A stretch of DNA of 64,000 bases. Source: an uncultured Rhodoblastus sp. (GTDB lineage: Bacteria > Pseudomonadota > Alphaproteobacteria > Rhizobiales > Beijerinckiaceae). The position numbers and the translations under genes were made by a program. Location of the stretch: positions 1 through 64,000 of the forward strand of contig NZ_CAIUXT010000226.1 of assembly GCF_903903185.1 (NCBI RefSeq), in the 5' to 3' direction. Position 1 is the first letter of the stretch; each line of letters starts with the position of its first letter. Under the pieces are notes generated by a model, which was not told the DNA's origin, searched no databases, and worked only from the letters and a program-made list of their open reading frames with translations. This document shows positions 46,488 through 55,398 of the stretch, piece by piece.

Positions 46488-46895
46488 CTAGAGCATTCCG
46501 AGTTCGAGCTTGGCTTCGTCCGACATCTTGTTCGGGTCCCACGGCGGGTCGAACACCAGATGGACTTTGGCGCCGGTGGCGCCGGGCGCGAGCAGAACGG
46601 CTTTTTCCACCCGGCGCAGCATTTCCCCGGCGACCGGGCAGCCCGGCGCGGTCAGGGTCATGTCAATGTCGATAGCGGCGGGATCGGCGATATCGACGCG
46701 ATAGATCAGGCCGAGGTCATAGACATTGACCGGGATTTCCGGATCGAACACGGTGCGGATCGCATTGACGACGTCGGTCTCGAGATCGCCGGTCCATTCG
46801 GGCAGTTCCACCGCCTCGTCGCTGAAGGCGAGGGCAGCGTGAGGCCCGCCCGGATCCTCAAGGGCAAGATCTTCCGACGAAAGCGATTCATTCAT
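46488..46895 (-). CDS. sufT: SufT / DUF59 Fe-S assembly protein
   Basis: A 135-residue protein of the SufT (DUF59/MIP18-like) family, which helps mature or transfer Fe-S clusters. The C-terminal 100 residues carry PEIPVNVYDLGLIYRV, TAPGCPVAGEMLRRV and DPPWDPNKMSDEAKLELGM; the Cys of APGCP is the conserved one. The N-terminus is a 30-residue acidic extension. It overlaps the sufS stop as ATGA, so the two are coupled. This is the normal position of SufT in alphaproteobacterial suf operons. Confidence 0.92.
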   Translation of the reverse strand: MNESLSSEDLALEDPGGPHAALAFSDEAVELPEWTGDLETDVVNAIRTVFDPEIPVNVYDLGLIYRVDIADPAAIDIDMTLTAPGCPVAGEMLRRVEKAVLLAPGATGAKVHLVFDPPWDPNKMSDEAKLELGML

Positions 46896-48145
46896 GCGAA
46901 CAGCTCCTTCACGCGGCGGAGTCCCTGGATGAAAATTTCGACTTCTTCATGGGTGTTGTAGAGGGCGAAAGAGGCGCGCGCAGTCGCCGTCAGGCCAAGC
47001 CGCGTCATCAGCGGCTGCGCGCAATGGGTGCCCGCGCGCACCGCGATGCCGCCGCGGTCGAGCAGGGTGGAAACGTCCTGCGCGTGCGCGCCGGCGACCT
47101 CGAACGTCACCAGGGCGCCCTTGCCGGGCGCGCGCCCGAAGATGCGCACTCCCCCCAATTTATCCATTTCTTCGGTCACATGGGCGAGCAGCGCCGATTC
47201 ATGCGCCGCCACGCTCAATCGGTCGAGTCCCATCATATAGTCGAGCGCTGTGCCGAGGCCGATCGCCTCGACGATGGGCGGTGTGCCGGCCTCGAAACGA
47301 TGCGGCGGTTCCGCATAGGTGATGCGGTCCTGAGTGACGTCGCCGATCATTTCGCCGCCGCCCTGATAGGGCTGCATTTGCGCCAGCAGCTCGTATTTGC
47401 CATAGAGAAAGCCAATGCCCGAAGGGCCATAGAGCTTGTGGCCGGTGCAGACGTAGAAATCGCAGCCGAGCGCCTGCACATCGACGATTTCATGCACCGC
47501 GCCCTGCGAGCCGTCGATCAGGACCTTGGCCCCGACTTCATTGGTGAGCCGCACGATTTCCGCCACCGGCGAGATCGTGCCGAGCACGTTCGACATATGA
47601 GTGATGGCGACGATTTTGGTGTTTTTGGTGAGCAATCGGGCGAAAGCTTCGATCTCGAACGAGCCGTCCTCGGCGACCGGCGCCCAGAGCAGTTTCGCGC
47701 CCTTGCGTTCGCGCAGGAAATGCCAGGGGACGATGTTGGAATGATGCTCCATTTCGGAGATCACGATTTCGTCGTCCGCGCCGATTTCGGCGCCGAGGCT
47801 CATGGCGACGAGATTGATCGCCTCGGTGGCGCCCTTGGTGAAAACAATCTCTTCGAGCCTTTCCGCATTGACGAAACGGCGGGCGGATTCGCGCGCCTTT
47901 TCGAAAGCGGCGGTCGATTCGCCGGACAGGAAATGCGCGCCGCGATGGACGTTGGAATAGGTCTCGGCATAGCCGGATAGAATCGCGTCGAGCACTTCCT
48001 GCGGCTTTTGCGCCGAGGCGCCATTGTCGAGATAGACCAGTGGCTTGTTGTAGATCTTGCGCGCCAGGATCGGGAATTTCGCTCGCTCCGCCAACACGTC
48101 GAAGGAGGGGAGGGCCGGGCTGACCGCCAAAGCTTTATTCGACAT
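46892..48145 (-). CDS. sufS: Cysteine desulfurase SufS
   Basis: SufS removes sulfur from cysteine for Fe-S assembly, using PLP. It has 417 residues, starting at 48145 (MSNKALAVSPAL). The PLP lysine lies in TGHKLYGPSG near 240, the HHSNIVPWH motif near 137 and the catalytic cysteine in RAGTHCAQP near 376. It is a group II enzyme (SufS type). It starts inside the end of sufD (11-bp overlap) and ends inside the start of sufT. No sufE gene is visible in the window. Confidence 0.97.
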   Translation of the reverse strand: MSNKALAVSPALPSFDVLAERAKFPILARKIYNKPLVYLDNGASAQKPQEVLDAILSGYAETYSNVHRGAHFLSGESTAAFEKARESARRFVNAERLEEIVFTKGATEAINLVAMSLGAEIGADDEIVISEMEHHSNIVPWHFLRERKGAKLLWAPVAEDGSFEIEAFARLLTKNTKIVAITHMSNVLGTISPVAEIVRLTNEVGAKVLIDGSQGAVHEIVDVQALGCDFYVCTGHKLYGPSGIGFLYGKYELLAQMQPYQGGGEMIGDVTQDRITYAEPPHRFEAGTPPIVEAIGLGTALDYMMGLDRLSVAAHESALLAHVTEEMDKLGGVRIFGRAPGKGALVTFEVAGAHAQDVSTLLDRGGIAVRAGTHCAQPLMTRLGLTATARASFALYNTHEEVEIFIQGLRRVKELFA

Positions 48146-49421
48146 GGGAGGCCTCGCCGGCGTGACGCGCGAGCCATTTCCGCACCATTTCCGCAGCCGG
48201 AGCGCGCAAGACTTCATCGCCGATCGTGTCGAGCGCTTCGGCAAGGAAAGCCTCGACCAGCAGGGCGCGGGCTTGCGCTTCGGGAATGCCGCGCGCGCGC
48301 AAAAAGAACAGGGCGTTGGCGTCGAGTTCGCCCGCCGTGGCGCCATGGCTGCATTTGACGTCGTCGGCGAAAATTTCGAGTTCGGGTTTGGTCACGATTT
48401 CGGCGCGGTGCGACAGAAGCAGCGCCCGACTCAATTGTTTCGCATCGGTTTTCTGCGCCGCCTGCTCAACCTGAACGCAGCCCTGGTAGACGCCGCGTCC
48501 GGCGCCCGCCAGCACGCCGCGAAAGGTCTGTTTGCTCGCCGTATTGGGCGCGGCGTGCGTGACCACGGTAGTATTGTCGCAATGGCGCTTGTCGGCCACC
48601 AGATAGGCGCCGTCCATTTCGGCGAAGCTTTGTTCGCCCGCCAGTTTGAGCAGCGCCTCGTGGCGGGCGAAATGGCCGCCCTGCGACAGGTAGAAGCCGC
48701 GATAGGTCGCCTTTTCGCCGATTTCGGCGAGCGTGACGGCGGTCTGTCGGGCGGCTGCGGCGAAGTTTTCGAGCCTGATGTGCCTGAGGCTGGAATTCGC
48801 CGCGAGACGGAATTCGCTGACGATGGTCGCAAAACTCGGCGCGCCGTCATGGGATTCGAAAATGGTCGCGCTGGCGCCTTCTTCGAGCACGACGAGCAGC
48901 CGCAAATGGCGTCCGTCGTCGCCCTGGGTTTCGACATCGCTCCAGTTGAAGCGCAGATGCAGCGGCGTCGCCATGGTGACGTCCCTCGGCACATGCAGGA
49001 CGAGGCCTTCCTCCATCAAGGCGGTGTTCAGATTGACGATCGGATGGTCTTGCTGCGGATTGATCTTGCCGATATGCGCGGCGACGGCTGGATCCTGCTG
49101 CGCCAGCGCCTTGCGCAGCGAAATCGCGCCCATTGCGCAATAAGAGGACAATTTATCGACCAGCACGCCGTTTTCGAAAGCCGCGAGGCAGGCGCCCGGA
49201 AATTCGGGCGGCGCATCCGCGTCGGCTTCGAGCTTGACGCTCTCATGCAGCGCCTTGGCGAGATCGGAATAGCGCCAGGCCTCAACGCGGCGGTTCGGCA
49301 GGCCGAGATGCGCGAATTTTTCGCCGGCCTCGCCGAGCAGGGCCCCGAGCCAGGGCGCGACGTCGGTGCGCCGCGCCTCCATGCTGGCGAGCAGATTGTC
49401 GAGCGACACGACTTTGCCCAT
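48135..49421 (-). CDS. sufD: Fe-S scaffold protein SufD
   Basis: SufD forms the SufBCD scaffold complex on which Fe-S clusters are built. It has 428 residues from the ATG at 49421 (MGKVVSLDNLL). Family features are NRRVEAWRYSDL near 58, a beta-helix middle and the C-terminal DVKCSHGATAGELD, with the conserved His. It lies 7 bp after sufC. A longer frame exists upstream but overlaps sufC. It has the expected length and no defects. Confidence 0.95.
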   Translation of the reverse strand: MGKVVSLDNLLASMEARRTDVAPWLGALLGEAGEKFAHLGLPNRRVEAWRYSDLAKALHESVKLEADADAPPEFPGACLAAFENGVLVDKLSSYCAMGAISLRKALAQQDPAVAAHIGKINPQQDHPIVNLNTALMEEGLVLHVPRDVTMATPLHLRFNWSDVETQGDDGRHLRLLVVLEEGASATIFESHDGAPSFATIVSEFRLAANSSLRHIRLENFAAAARQTAVTLAEIGEKATYRGFYLSQGGHFARHEALLKLAGEQSFAEMDGAYLVADKRHCDNTTVVTHAAPNTASKQTFRGVLAGAGRGVYQGCVQVEQAAQKTDAKQLSRALLLSHRAEIVTKPELEIFADDVKCSHGATAGELDANALFFLRARGIPEAQARALLVEAFLAEALDTIGDEVLRAPAAEMVRKWLARHAGEASHVE

Positions 49422-49428
49422 GAAACCC

Positions 49429-50178
49429 TCACGCGGCTTTGTTGATGACGGCGTCGTAGCCATTTTCTTCGAGTTGCAGCGCCAGGCTCTTGTCACCCGA
49501 CAGCACGATCTTGCCGCCCGAAAGAATGTGGATGACGTCCGGCTGGATGTAATCGAGCAGGCGCTGGTAATGGGTGATGACGAGGAAGGAGCGGTCCGGG
49601 GCGCGCAGCTTGTTGACCCCCTCGGCGACGAGTTTGAGCGCGTCGATGTCGAGACCCGAATCCATTTCGTCGAGGATCGCCAGTTTGGGCTTCAACAGCG
49701 CCATTTGCAGGGTTTCGTTGCGCTTTTTCTCGCCGCCGGAAAAGCCGACATTCAGCGGGCGTTTCAGCATGTCCTCGGAAATGTTCAGTTCCTTGGCCGC
49801 GGCGCGCACGATGCGCAAAAACTGGGCGGCGTCGAGTTCCTTTTCGCCGCGCAATTTCGCCTGGGCGTTCATCGCGGTCTTGAGGAAATTCATCGTCGAG
49901 ACGCCGGGAATTTCGAGCGGATACTGGAAGGCGAGGAAAATGCCCTTGGCGGCGCGCTCCTCGGGCGAAAGCCCGGTGATGTCCTCGCCGAACAGGTCGA
50001 TCTGGCCGCCGGTCACTTCATAGCCTGCGCGGCCGGCGAGCGTGTAGCTGGTGGTCGATTTGCCGGCGCCATTGGGGCCCATGATCGCATGGACCTCGCC
50101 CGGCGGCACTTTGAGCGAAAGGCCCTTGAGGATTTCCTTGCCGAACACGTTGACGTGCAGGTCCTTGATCTCAAGCAT
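49429..50178 (-). CDS. sufC: Fe-S assembly ATPase SufC
   Basis: SufC is the ABC-type ATPase of the SufBCD scaffold. It has 249 residues. Walker A is GPNGAGKST near 36, the signature is VGFSGGEKKRNE near 142 and Walker B is AILDEMDSGLD near 166. The start at 50178 shares one base with the sufB stop (TAATG). It lies in the usual sufBCDS order. Confidence 0.97.
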   Translation of the reverse strand: MLEIKDLHVNVFGKEILKGLSLKVPPGEVHAIMGPNGAGKSTTSYTLAGRAGYEVTGGQIDLFGEDITGLSPEERAAKGIFLAFQYPLEIPGVSTMNFLKTAMNAQAKLRGEKELDAAQFLRIVRAAAKELNISEDMLKRPLNVGFSGGEKKRNETLQMALLKPKLAILDEMDSGLDIDALKLVAEGVNKLRAPDRSFLVITHYQRLLDYIQPDVIHILSGGKIVLSGDKSLALQLEENGYDAVINKAA

Positions 50179-51641
50179 TATCCAACGCTCCCTTCGAGGC
50201 TGATGCCGACGAGCTTCTGCGCCTCGACAGCGAATTCCATAGGCAATTGCTGCAAGACTTCGCGGCAGAACCCGTTGACGATCAGCGCCACCGCCTCTTC
50301 GGTCGGAATGCCGCGCGAAAGGCAATAAAACAGCTGATCGTCGGAGATTTTCGACGTCGTCGCCTCATGTTCCAGAATCGCTTTCGGGTTGCGCGACTGG
50401 ATATAGGGCACCGTATGGGCGCCGCATTTGTCGCCGAGCAGCAGGGAGTCGCACTGGGTGAAGTTGCGCGCGCCGTCGGCTTTGGCGTGGACGCTCACCA
50501 GCCCGCGATAGGTGTTTTGCGCGTGGCCGGCGGAAATGCCCTTGGAGACGATGCGGCTGGACGTGTTCTTGCCGAGATGCAGCATTTTGGTGCCGGTGTC
50601 GGCCTGCTGGAAATTATTGGCGATGGCGATGGAGTAGAATTCGCCTTTCGAACCGTCGCCGCGCAGGATGCAGGACGGATATTTCCAGGTGATCGAGGAA
50701 CCGGTTTCGACCTGCGTCCAGGCGATTTTCGAGCGGTCGCCGCGGCAGTCGCCGCGCTTGGTGACGAAATTGTAAATGCCGCCTTTGCCGTTCTCGTCGC
50801 CGGGATACCAGTTCTGCACCGTCGAATATTTGATCTCGGCGTCGTCCATGGCGATCAACTCGACCACGGCGGCGTGCAACTGGTTCTCGTCGCGCTGCGG
50901 CGCGGTGCAGCCTTCGAGATAAGAGACGTAGGAGCCCTTGTCGGCGATGATCAGGGTGCGCTCGAACTGCCCGGACTTGGCGGCGTTGATGCGGAAATAG
51001 GTGGAAAGCTCCATCGGGCAGCGCACGCCCGGCGGGATATAGACGAAGGAGCCTTCCGAAAACACGGCGGCGTTCAGCGTGGCGTAGAAATTATCGGTCA
51101 CCGGCACGACCGAGCCGAGATATTTCTTCACCAGATCCGGATGGGATTTCAGGGCTTCGGAAATCGGGCAGAAGATGACGCCGACTTTCGACAATTCCTC
51201 CTTGAAGGTGGTGACGACAGAAACCGAATCGAACACCGCGTCGACCGCGATCTTGCGCTGCTGGACGCCGGCAAGCGCCTCCTGTTCGTGCAGCGGAATG
51301 CCCAGTTTTTCATAGACGCGCAACAGTTCCGGATCGACGTCGCCGATGGTTTTCGGGCCATCGTTGTCGCTTTTCGGCGCGGCGTAATAATAGGCGTCCT
51401 GGAAGTCGATCTTGGGATAATGCAGCTTCGCCCAATGCGGCTCTTCCATGGTCAGCCAGCGCTTGTAGGCATCGAGACGATAGGCGAGCAGCCAGTCGGG
51501 CTCGTCCTTCTTGGCCGAGATGAAGCGGATGACGTCTTCGTTGAGACCCTTGGGCGCAAAGTCGGATTCGATCTCGGAGACGAACCCGTACTTGTATTTG
51601 CGGTCCGCGAGCTCTTGCAGGGTTTCCGTCTCTTCGCTCAT
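50178..51641 (-). CDS. sufB: Fe-S scaffold protein SufB
   Basis: SufB is the main scaffold subunit for Fe-S cluster building. It has 487 residues, starting at 51641 ([20 protein letters not shown]). Features include [31 protein letters not shown] core, SYLEGCTAP and the C-terminal [12 protein letters not shown], whose Cys is the conserved cluster site, followed by [15 protein letters not shown]. It lies 147 bp after the TPR gene. A possible sigma-54 promoter lies in that gap. Confidence 0.97.
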   Translation of the reverse strand: MSEETETLQELADRKYKYGFVSEIESDFAPKGLNEDVIRFISAKKDEPDWLLAYRLDAYKRWLTMEEPHWAKLHYPKIDFQDAYYYAAPKSDNDGPKTIGDVDPELLRVYEKLGIPLHEQEALAGVQQRKIAVDAVFDSVSVVTTFKEELSKVGVIFCPISEALKSHPDLVKKYLGSVVPVTDNFYATLNAAVFSEGSFVYIPPGVRCPMELSTYFRINAAKSGQFERTLIIADKGSYVSYLEGCTAPQRDENQLHAAVVELIAMDDAEIKYSTVQNWYPGDENGKGGIYNFVTKRGDCRGDRSKIAWTQVETGSSITWKYPSCILRGDGSKGEFYSIAIANNFQQADTGTKMLHLGKNTSSRIVSKGISAGHAQNTYRGLVSVHAKADGARNFTQCDSLLLGDKCGAHTVPYIQSRNPKAILEHEATTSKISDDQLFYCLSRGIPTEEAVALIVNGFCREVLQQLPMEFAVEAQKLVGISLEGSVG

Positions 51642-51753
51642 GTCAGGGTTCCGACTTTGCTTGTGAAGGCCTGGATAACGCAGGCTTGCGGGAGCGCGCC
51701 TGCGCCGGAAACGACGCCGGCGATTGTGCGGCGCGGCGCCCGTCGCCATGGAT

Positions 51754-51768
51754 GCAAGCGGGGCGCCA
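51754..51768 (-). promoter_or_regulatory. Possible sigma-54 promoter of sufB
   Basis: On the minus strand TGGCGCC-CCGC-TTGC has the GG and GC ten bases apart and a perfect -12, but a poorer -24 box. No TGT-N10-ACA site was found within about 250 bp upstream, so this is uncertain. Confidence 0.45.
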
Positions 51769-51788
51769 TGGCCCGCCGCATCGCGGTT

Positions 51789-52277
51789 CTAGCCGGCGAC
51801 TCCCGCCGCCAGTTCGGCGACGACCGGCCATCCGACCTCGCCGGTCGGATCGAGTTTTCTTAAACGGTCGAGCATTTCCTCGGCCTGTGGGCGCTCGTCG
51901 CGGCGCAGGCTGATGAAGGCGAGCGCCTTGAGCGTATAGAGCGCGAAACGCCCGGCGCCGTCGGGCGAGCCGGGCCGCGGCGTCCACAGGCGCCAGTCGG
52001 CGGGCCAGCCGGCCTGCCGCGCGCCCTCCAGTAGGCCGGCCTCGGCGGCGGCCCGCGCCTCGTCGAGATTGCCCTGATAAGTGTGGATTTTATAAAGACA
52101 AAAATAGGTCGGAAGCTGTTCCGGCGCGGCCGCCAGCGCGGCGCGAAACAACGCATCGGCGGCGGCGAAATCGCGGCGATAGGCGGCGACGCCCTGTTGC
52201 AGCAGGGCGTCGATCTCCTCGGGCAGGTCGCCGAAATTGATCGAGTCGGGTTCGGGAGCCGGAAAGGGGAGAATCAT
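51789..52277 (-). CDS. TPR-repeat protein upstream of suf genes
   Basis: A 162-residue protein with tetratricopeptide-like helices. The start at 52277 is MILPFPAPEPDSINFG. Repeats cover about 24-60 (ALLQQGVAAYRRDFAAADALFRAAL), 65-90 (YKIHTYQGNLDEARAAAEAGL) and 115-150 (ALKALAFISLRRDERPQAEEMLDRL). The function is unknown; such proteins commonly mediate protein contacts. It is the first gene of the suf series and diverges from the CGFS glutaredoxin gene, a setting that suggests a role in Fe-S biogenesis. Confidence 0.8.
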   Translation of the reverse strand: MILPFPAPEPDSINFGDLPEEIDALLQQGVAAYRRDFAAADALFRAALAAAPEQLPTYFCLYKIHTYQGNLDEARAAAEAGLLEGARQAGWPADWRLWTPRPGSPDGAGRFALYTLKALAFISLRRDERPQAEEMLDRLRKLDPTGEVGWPVVAELAAGVAG

Positions 52278-52315
52278 TTTGGGCCTTCGCGCTGCGCTGC
52301 ATTGCCGGGGTCCGG

Positions 52316-52331
52316 TGCAAAAGCAGGGCCG
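52316..52331 (-). promoter_or_regulatory. Possible sigma-54 promoter of the TPR-suf operon
   Basis: On the minus strand CGGCCCT-GCTT-TTGCA has GG and GC ten bases apart and a perfect -12. A sequence TGT-CGGTAATGCG-ACG at 52365-52380 closely resembles the fixA NifA site but ends in ACG. Both are imperfect, so control by NifA is only a suggestion. Confidence 0.42.
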
Positions 52332-52568
52332 GGTCGCTTCGTCGCGTTTCGGACAGGGGGACTGTGTCGGTAATGCGACGCAGAGTTTCCGGCGGTTTCG
52401 ACTGTTTTTCAGGCGCCCGTGCGGCGCGGCCGACCGCTGGTCTTTATTTTGCATCGCAAAAAAGGCAGAGTGGGGGCTCGGTCGGCCGCGCGCTTTGCGT
52501 CTCGCGCCGGCTGGAAACCAAACCCAGTTCCAACCCCCTTGCCGACCCAATAGCTGAAAGGTCTTGCC

Positions 52569-52904
52569 ATGACGGAAAAAACCTCCGACCGCATCCAGTC
52601 GATCATCGACGGCCAAGACGTGGTGCTGTTCATGAAAGGCGTCCCCGCCGCGCCGCAATGCGGTTTTTCCGCCGCGGTCGTTCAGGTGCTCAATGAATCC
52701 GGCGTCCCCTTCGGCGCTGTCAATGTTCTGGCCGACCCCTATATCCGCGAAGGCATCAAGGCTTTCTCCAACTGGCCGACGATTCCGCAGCTCTACGTCA
52801 AGGGCGAATTCATCGGCGGCTGCGACATCGTGCGCGAAATGGCGGCCTCCGGCGAGTTGACCCAGCTGTTCGCCGACAAGGGCGTCGAAAAGGCGCCGGC
52901 ATGA
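52569..52904 (+). CDS. grxD: Monothiol CGFS glutaredoxin (Grx4/GrxD)
   Basis: A 111-residue monothiol glutaredoxin that carries or delivers Fe2S2 clusters. The CGFS motif is at residues 31-34. NWPTIPQLYVKGEFIGGCDI is the glutathione-binding part. The start at 52569 has AAAGG upstream. It diverges from the TPR-suf operon and overlaps the next gene (ATGA), so it clearly belongs to the same Fe-S group. Confidence 0.96.
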   Translation: MTEKTSDRIQSIIDGQDVVLFMKGVPAAPQCGFSAAVVQVLNESGVPFGAVNVLADPYIREGIKAFSNWPTIPQLYVKGEFIGGCDIVREMAASGELTQLFADKGVEKAPA

Positions 52905-53254
52905 CGGAGTCATCGGCCCCGACCGTTTTCGACGTGCCGCAGGTATACAAGCGTCACGTCTTCGCCTGTTACACCCAGCGTCCCGCCGGTCACCCGCGCG
53001 GCTCCTGCGGCGAGTTGGGCGCCCAGCCGCTGTGGGATCGCCTGTCGCGCAAGCTTGAAGCCGAGCGTCTGGCAGATGTCGGCTTCACGGCGGCCGGCTG
53101 CCTCGGCTTCTGCCGCGCCGGACCGCTGCTGGTGATCTATCCCGAAGGCGTCTGGTATCAGCCGAAATCGGCGGAAGATGTTGACGAGATCATCGAGTCC
53201 CACCTCAAGGGCGGCGCGCTGGTCGAACGTCTGGTGATCGTGCCGCAGCGATGA
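52901..53254 (+). CDS. Thioredoxin-like 2Fe-2S ferredoxin
   Basis: A 117-residue thioredoxin-fold 2Fe-2S protein of the type found near nif genes (Shethna-like). Ligands are Cys23 and Cys36 (C-X12-C) and Cys67 and Cys71 (GCLGFC, C-X3-C), the family spacing. The sequence GPLLVIYPEGVWYQ is the conserved strand. It starts in the end of the glutaredoxin gene. It may be a redox or Fe-S carrier; the exact role is not known. Confidence 0.92.
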   Translation: MTESSAPTVFDVPQVYKRHVFACYTQRPAGHPRGSCGELGAQPLWDRLSRKLEAERLADVGFTAAGCLGFCRAGPLLVIYPEGVWYQPKSAEDVDEIIESHLKGGALVERLVIVPQR

Positions 53255-53288
53255 GTTCTTGATAAAGAACTCAGCGCGGAAAACGGGC

Positions 53289-53387
53289 CGTCATTGCGAG
53301 CCATAGGGTGTCGAAGGACGCCCGTCTTCGACAGGCTAGGGCGAAGCAATCCAGACCCGGACTGCGGCCACTGGATTGCTTCCTCGC
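53289..53387. repeat. Palindromic repeat family B, clear copy
   Basis: It starts CGTCATTGCGAG. The inner arms GAAGCAATCCAG (53343-53354) and CTGGATTGCTTC (53371-53382) match perfectly, and a further stem TGTCGAAG/CTTCGACA lies at 53310-53334. This is the best of four copies in the window (others at 4570, 7188 and 15312). Confidence 0.85.
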
Positions 53388-53451
53388 TAAGGTCCTCGCG
53401 TCGCTCCGCCGCGCGCCCCGTCACAACCCGGGCGCCTCCCTCTCTCAACCC

Positions 53452-53500
53452 CACCCCCTCACGGTGAGGAGCGCCGCCAGGCGCGTCTCGAACCACGGAC
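53452..53500. repeat. GGTGAGGAGCGCC repeat (family C)
   Basis: The sequence CCCCTCACGGTGAGGAGCGC, then GCCAGGCGCGTCTCGAACCA resembles a short intergenic repeat seen often in Rhizobiales genomes, from memory. CTCACGGTGAG and GCGCC/GGCGC can fold. Only one copy is in this window. Confidence 0.55.
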
Positions 53501-54033
53501 AAGCGCATGAATCTGCTTGCGGACGAAGGCGTGAGGTGAAATTCCCTCGCTTAACGTCCTATTGCGATGACGGGAATCGGCTCAAACTGGTCTTTCAAGC
53601 TTTTCCCGCTACGTCCGGTACAACGTCGCCAGCGGACTTCCACGGCTTCCGTCGAACGCGTATTCGTGACCCCAAGCGGCCTGTCGCCAAACTTGCCCGC
53701 TTGGTCAAGGCGAGGCCTAGAGCAGCCGTTCGATGGAAACGCGCTATAGCGCGCCATGCGAGCCTTGTCGTCGCCGGACGACACCTTTGGAATGTCGAGT
53801 GCTTGACGTGGCGAGCGCGCCGCTGGCAACGGCCTGGAGCCTTGGCGGCGCGCGGCGCGCCATCGCGAGCGACGGCGAGACCTCACTCGCCGCGTATTCC
53901 TGGACGGGCGCAATTGTGTCCCCGTCGGCAGGGATCGATCTCGCGCATCGTCCTATCTGATTGAAATCGATGTTCAAACAAATCGGCAGTCTTTTGGCGC
54001 CGCGCGCCTCGCTCGTGCAACTAACTATAAAGT

Positions 54034-54045
54034 CGATAGATTTAT
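54034..54045 (+). promoter_or_regulatory. Shared motif CGATAGATTTAT upstream of the IPNS-like gene
   Basis: CGATAGATTTAT at 54034-54045 is nearly the same as CGATAGATATAT on the minus strand at 58337-58326, in the promoter region of the TauD/SsuA genes. It directly precedes TTGACA. It might be a common operator for the sulfur island. Confidence 0.35.
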
Positions 54046-54105
54046 TGACACGCCCCTCCGGCTGGGATCACTCTTCCGGCACTAGCTTCTTTACCGAGCG
54101 CGCGC

Positions 54106-55158
54106 ATGTCTGCGGACCATAATGCTGCCAGCCTTCCCACACTCGATCTCTCCAGGTTTGACGCCGGCGCCGACGAAAAGCGCGCGTTTGTCGAGGAGCT
54201 GCGGCGGGTCGCGCGCGAGGTCGGATTCTTCTATCTGACCGGCCATGGCGTCGACCCGGAGCTGATCCGAAATGCGCTTGGCTTCTCCCGCCGCTTCTTC
54301 GACCTGCCGGAAGCCGACAAGCTGGCGATCGAGATGATCCATTCGCCGCGCTTTCGCGGCTACACGCGTCCCGGCCGAGAATTGACGCGCGGCGAGCCGG
54401 ACTGGCGCGAACAGATCGATGTCGGCGCGGAGCGTCCCGCGCTTCCCGCCAAAGCGATCAAACAGCCCTGGCATCGCCTCCAAGGCCCCAATCAGTGGCC
54501 TGAGGCGCTTCCGGACCTGAAGCCGACGCTGCTTGCCTATCAGGACGCGGTCACGGCTCTCGCAATTCGCGTGCTGAGGACCTTCGCCGTCGCGCTGGAT
54601 CAGCCGGAAGACGTCTTTGAGCCGATCTATACGCCCTGGCCCAACCAGCTCACCAAGGTCATCCGTTATCCCGGCCGGGGCGCCCGCGAGTCGAATCAGG
54701 GCGTAGGCGCGCACAAGGACGGCGGCTTCGTCACCATTCTTTTGCAGGACAAGGTCGCTGGATTGCAGGTCGAAGCCGAAAGCGGCTGGATCGACGCGCC
54801 GCCGCTGGCGGGAAGCTTTATCGTCAATATCGGCGAAATTCTGGAAATCGCCACCAGCGGCTTTCTGCGCGCCACTTTGCATCGCGTTGTTTCGCCGTCG
54901 GCGGGAAGCGACCGGCTTTCGATCGGCTTTTTCCTCGGCGCCCATCTCGATGCGCGCGTCCCCCTGCTCAATCTGCCGCCGCATCTGGCCGCGCTTTCTC
55001 GCGGCGTGACCCAGGATCCGCTCAATCCCCTGTTCAGCGAAGTCGGCCGCAACGTTCTGAAAGGCCGTTTGCGTTCGCATCCCGACGTCGCGGTGCGCCA
55101 TCACGCCGATCTTCTCGCTCTCACCAGACCCCAGCACGAACCGGCATCCTTCTATTGA
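54106..55158 (+). CDS. Isopenicillin-N-synthase-like Fe(II)/2-oxoglutarate oxygenase
   Basis: A soluble non-heme iron oxygenase of the IPNS-like family (DIOX_N plus 2OG-Fe(II) domains), 350 residues. Iron ligands are His203, Asp205 and His259 (GAHKDGGF and ATLHRVV); Arg270 and Ser272 (RLSIGFF) would hold 2-oxoglutarate. The N-terminal half has the EVGFFYLTGHGVD motif near 39. It opens the sulfur island. The substrate is unknown; with two TauD-like enzymes nearby, oxidation of an organosulfur compound is plausible but unproven. The start at 54106 is the first ATG. Confidence 0.88.
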   Translation: MSADHNAASLPTLDLSRFDAGADEKRAFVEELRRVAREVGFFYLTGHGVDPELIRNALGFSRRFFDLPEADKLAIEMIHSPRFRGYTRPGRELTRGEPDWREQIDVGAERPALPAKAIKQPWHRLQGPNQWPEALPDLKPTLLAYQDAVTALAIRVLRTFAVALDQPEDVFEPIYTPWPNQLTKVIRYPGRGARESNQGVGAHKDGGFVTILLQDKVAGLQVEAESGWIDAPPLAGSFIVNIGEILEIATSGFLRATLHRVVSPSAGSDRLSIGFFLGAHLDARVPLLNLPPHLAALSRGVTQDPLNPLFSEVGRNVLKGRLRSHPDVAVRHHADLLALTRPQHEPASFY

Positions 55159-55398
55159 TCGAACAGACTGCAACCAGGGAGCGGTCATGACGCGCCTCGT
55201 TTCTCATGCGCGAGCTCGCCGCCCGCTTCGCGTCGCTCGGGGAATGTCGCCGCCGACCGGCGGTCGCGCGCGCCCGCACGTCGTTGCAGGCGGAGGCGAA
55301 ACGGCCCTTTCAAATCTTTGCATGGCTCGCCATTCGCGGGCCGCGACCCGCAAGGAACCCGAGCATGTCCGTGACGCCTCCCTCCCTCGAGCCGATCG

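Larger units (their letters stand above)
53255..54105 (+). other. Gene-free region with repeats
   Basis: About 850 bp without a convincing gene. It begins with a family B repeat (53289-53387) and a GGTGAGGAGCGCC-type repeat (53452-53500). The rest (53540-53990) gives only short overlapping frames in both strands with no family character. From about 54020 on it is AT-richer, with TTGACA at 54045-54050 that could be the -35 box for the next gene. Confidence 0.5.

Noticed and set aside
53540..53990. Short frames on both strands (60-218 codons) in the gap before the IPNS-like gene
   Set aside because: They overlap each other, start in repeats and show no family pattern or ribosome site.
55159..55398. 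N-terminal half of the MetY remnant or an upstream gene
   Set aside because: I could not read any MetY-like or other family sequence in any frame, so the remnant is limited to its C-terminal part.
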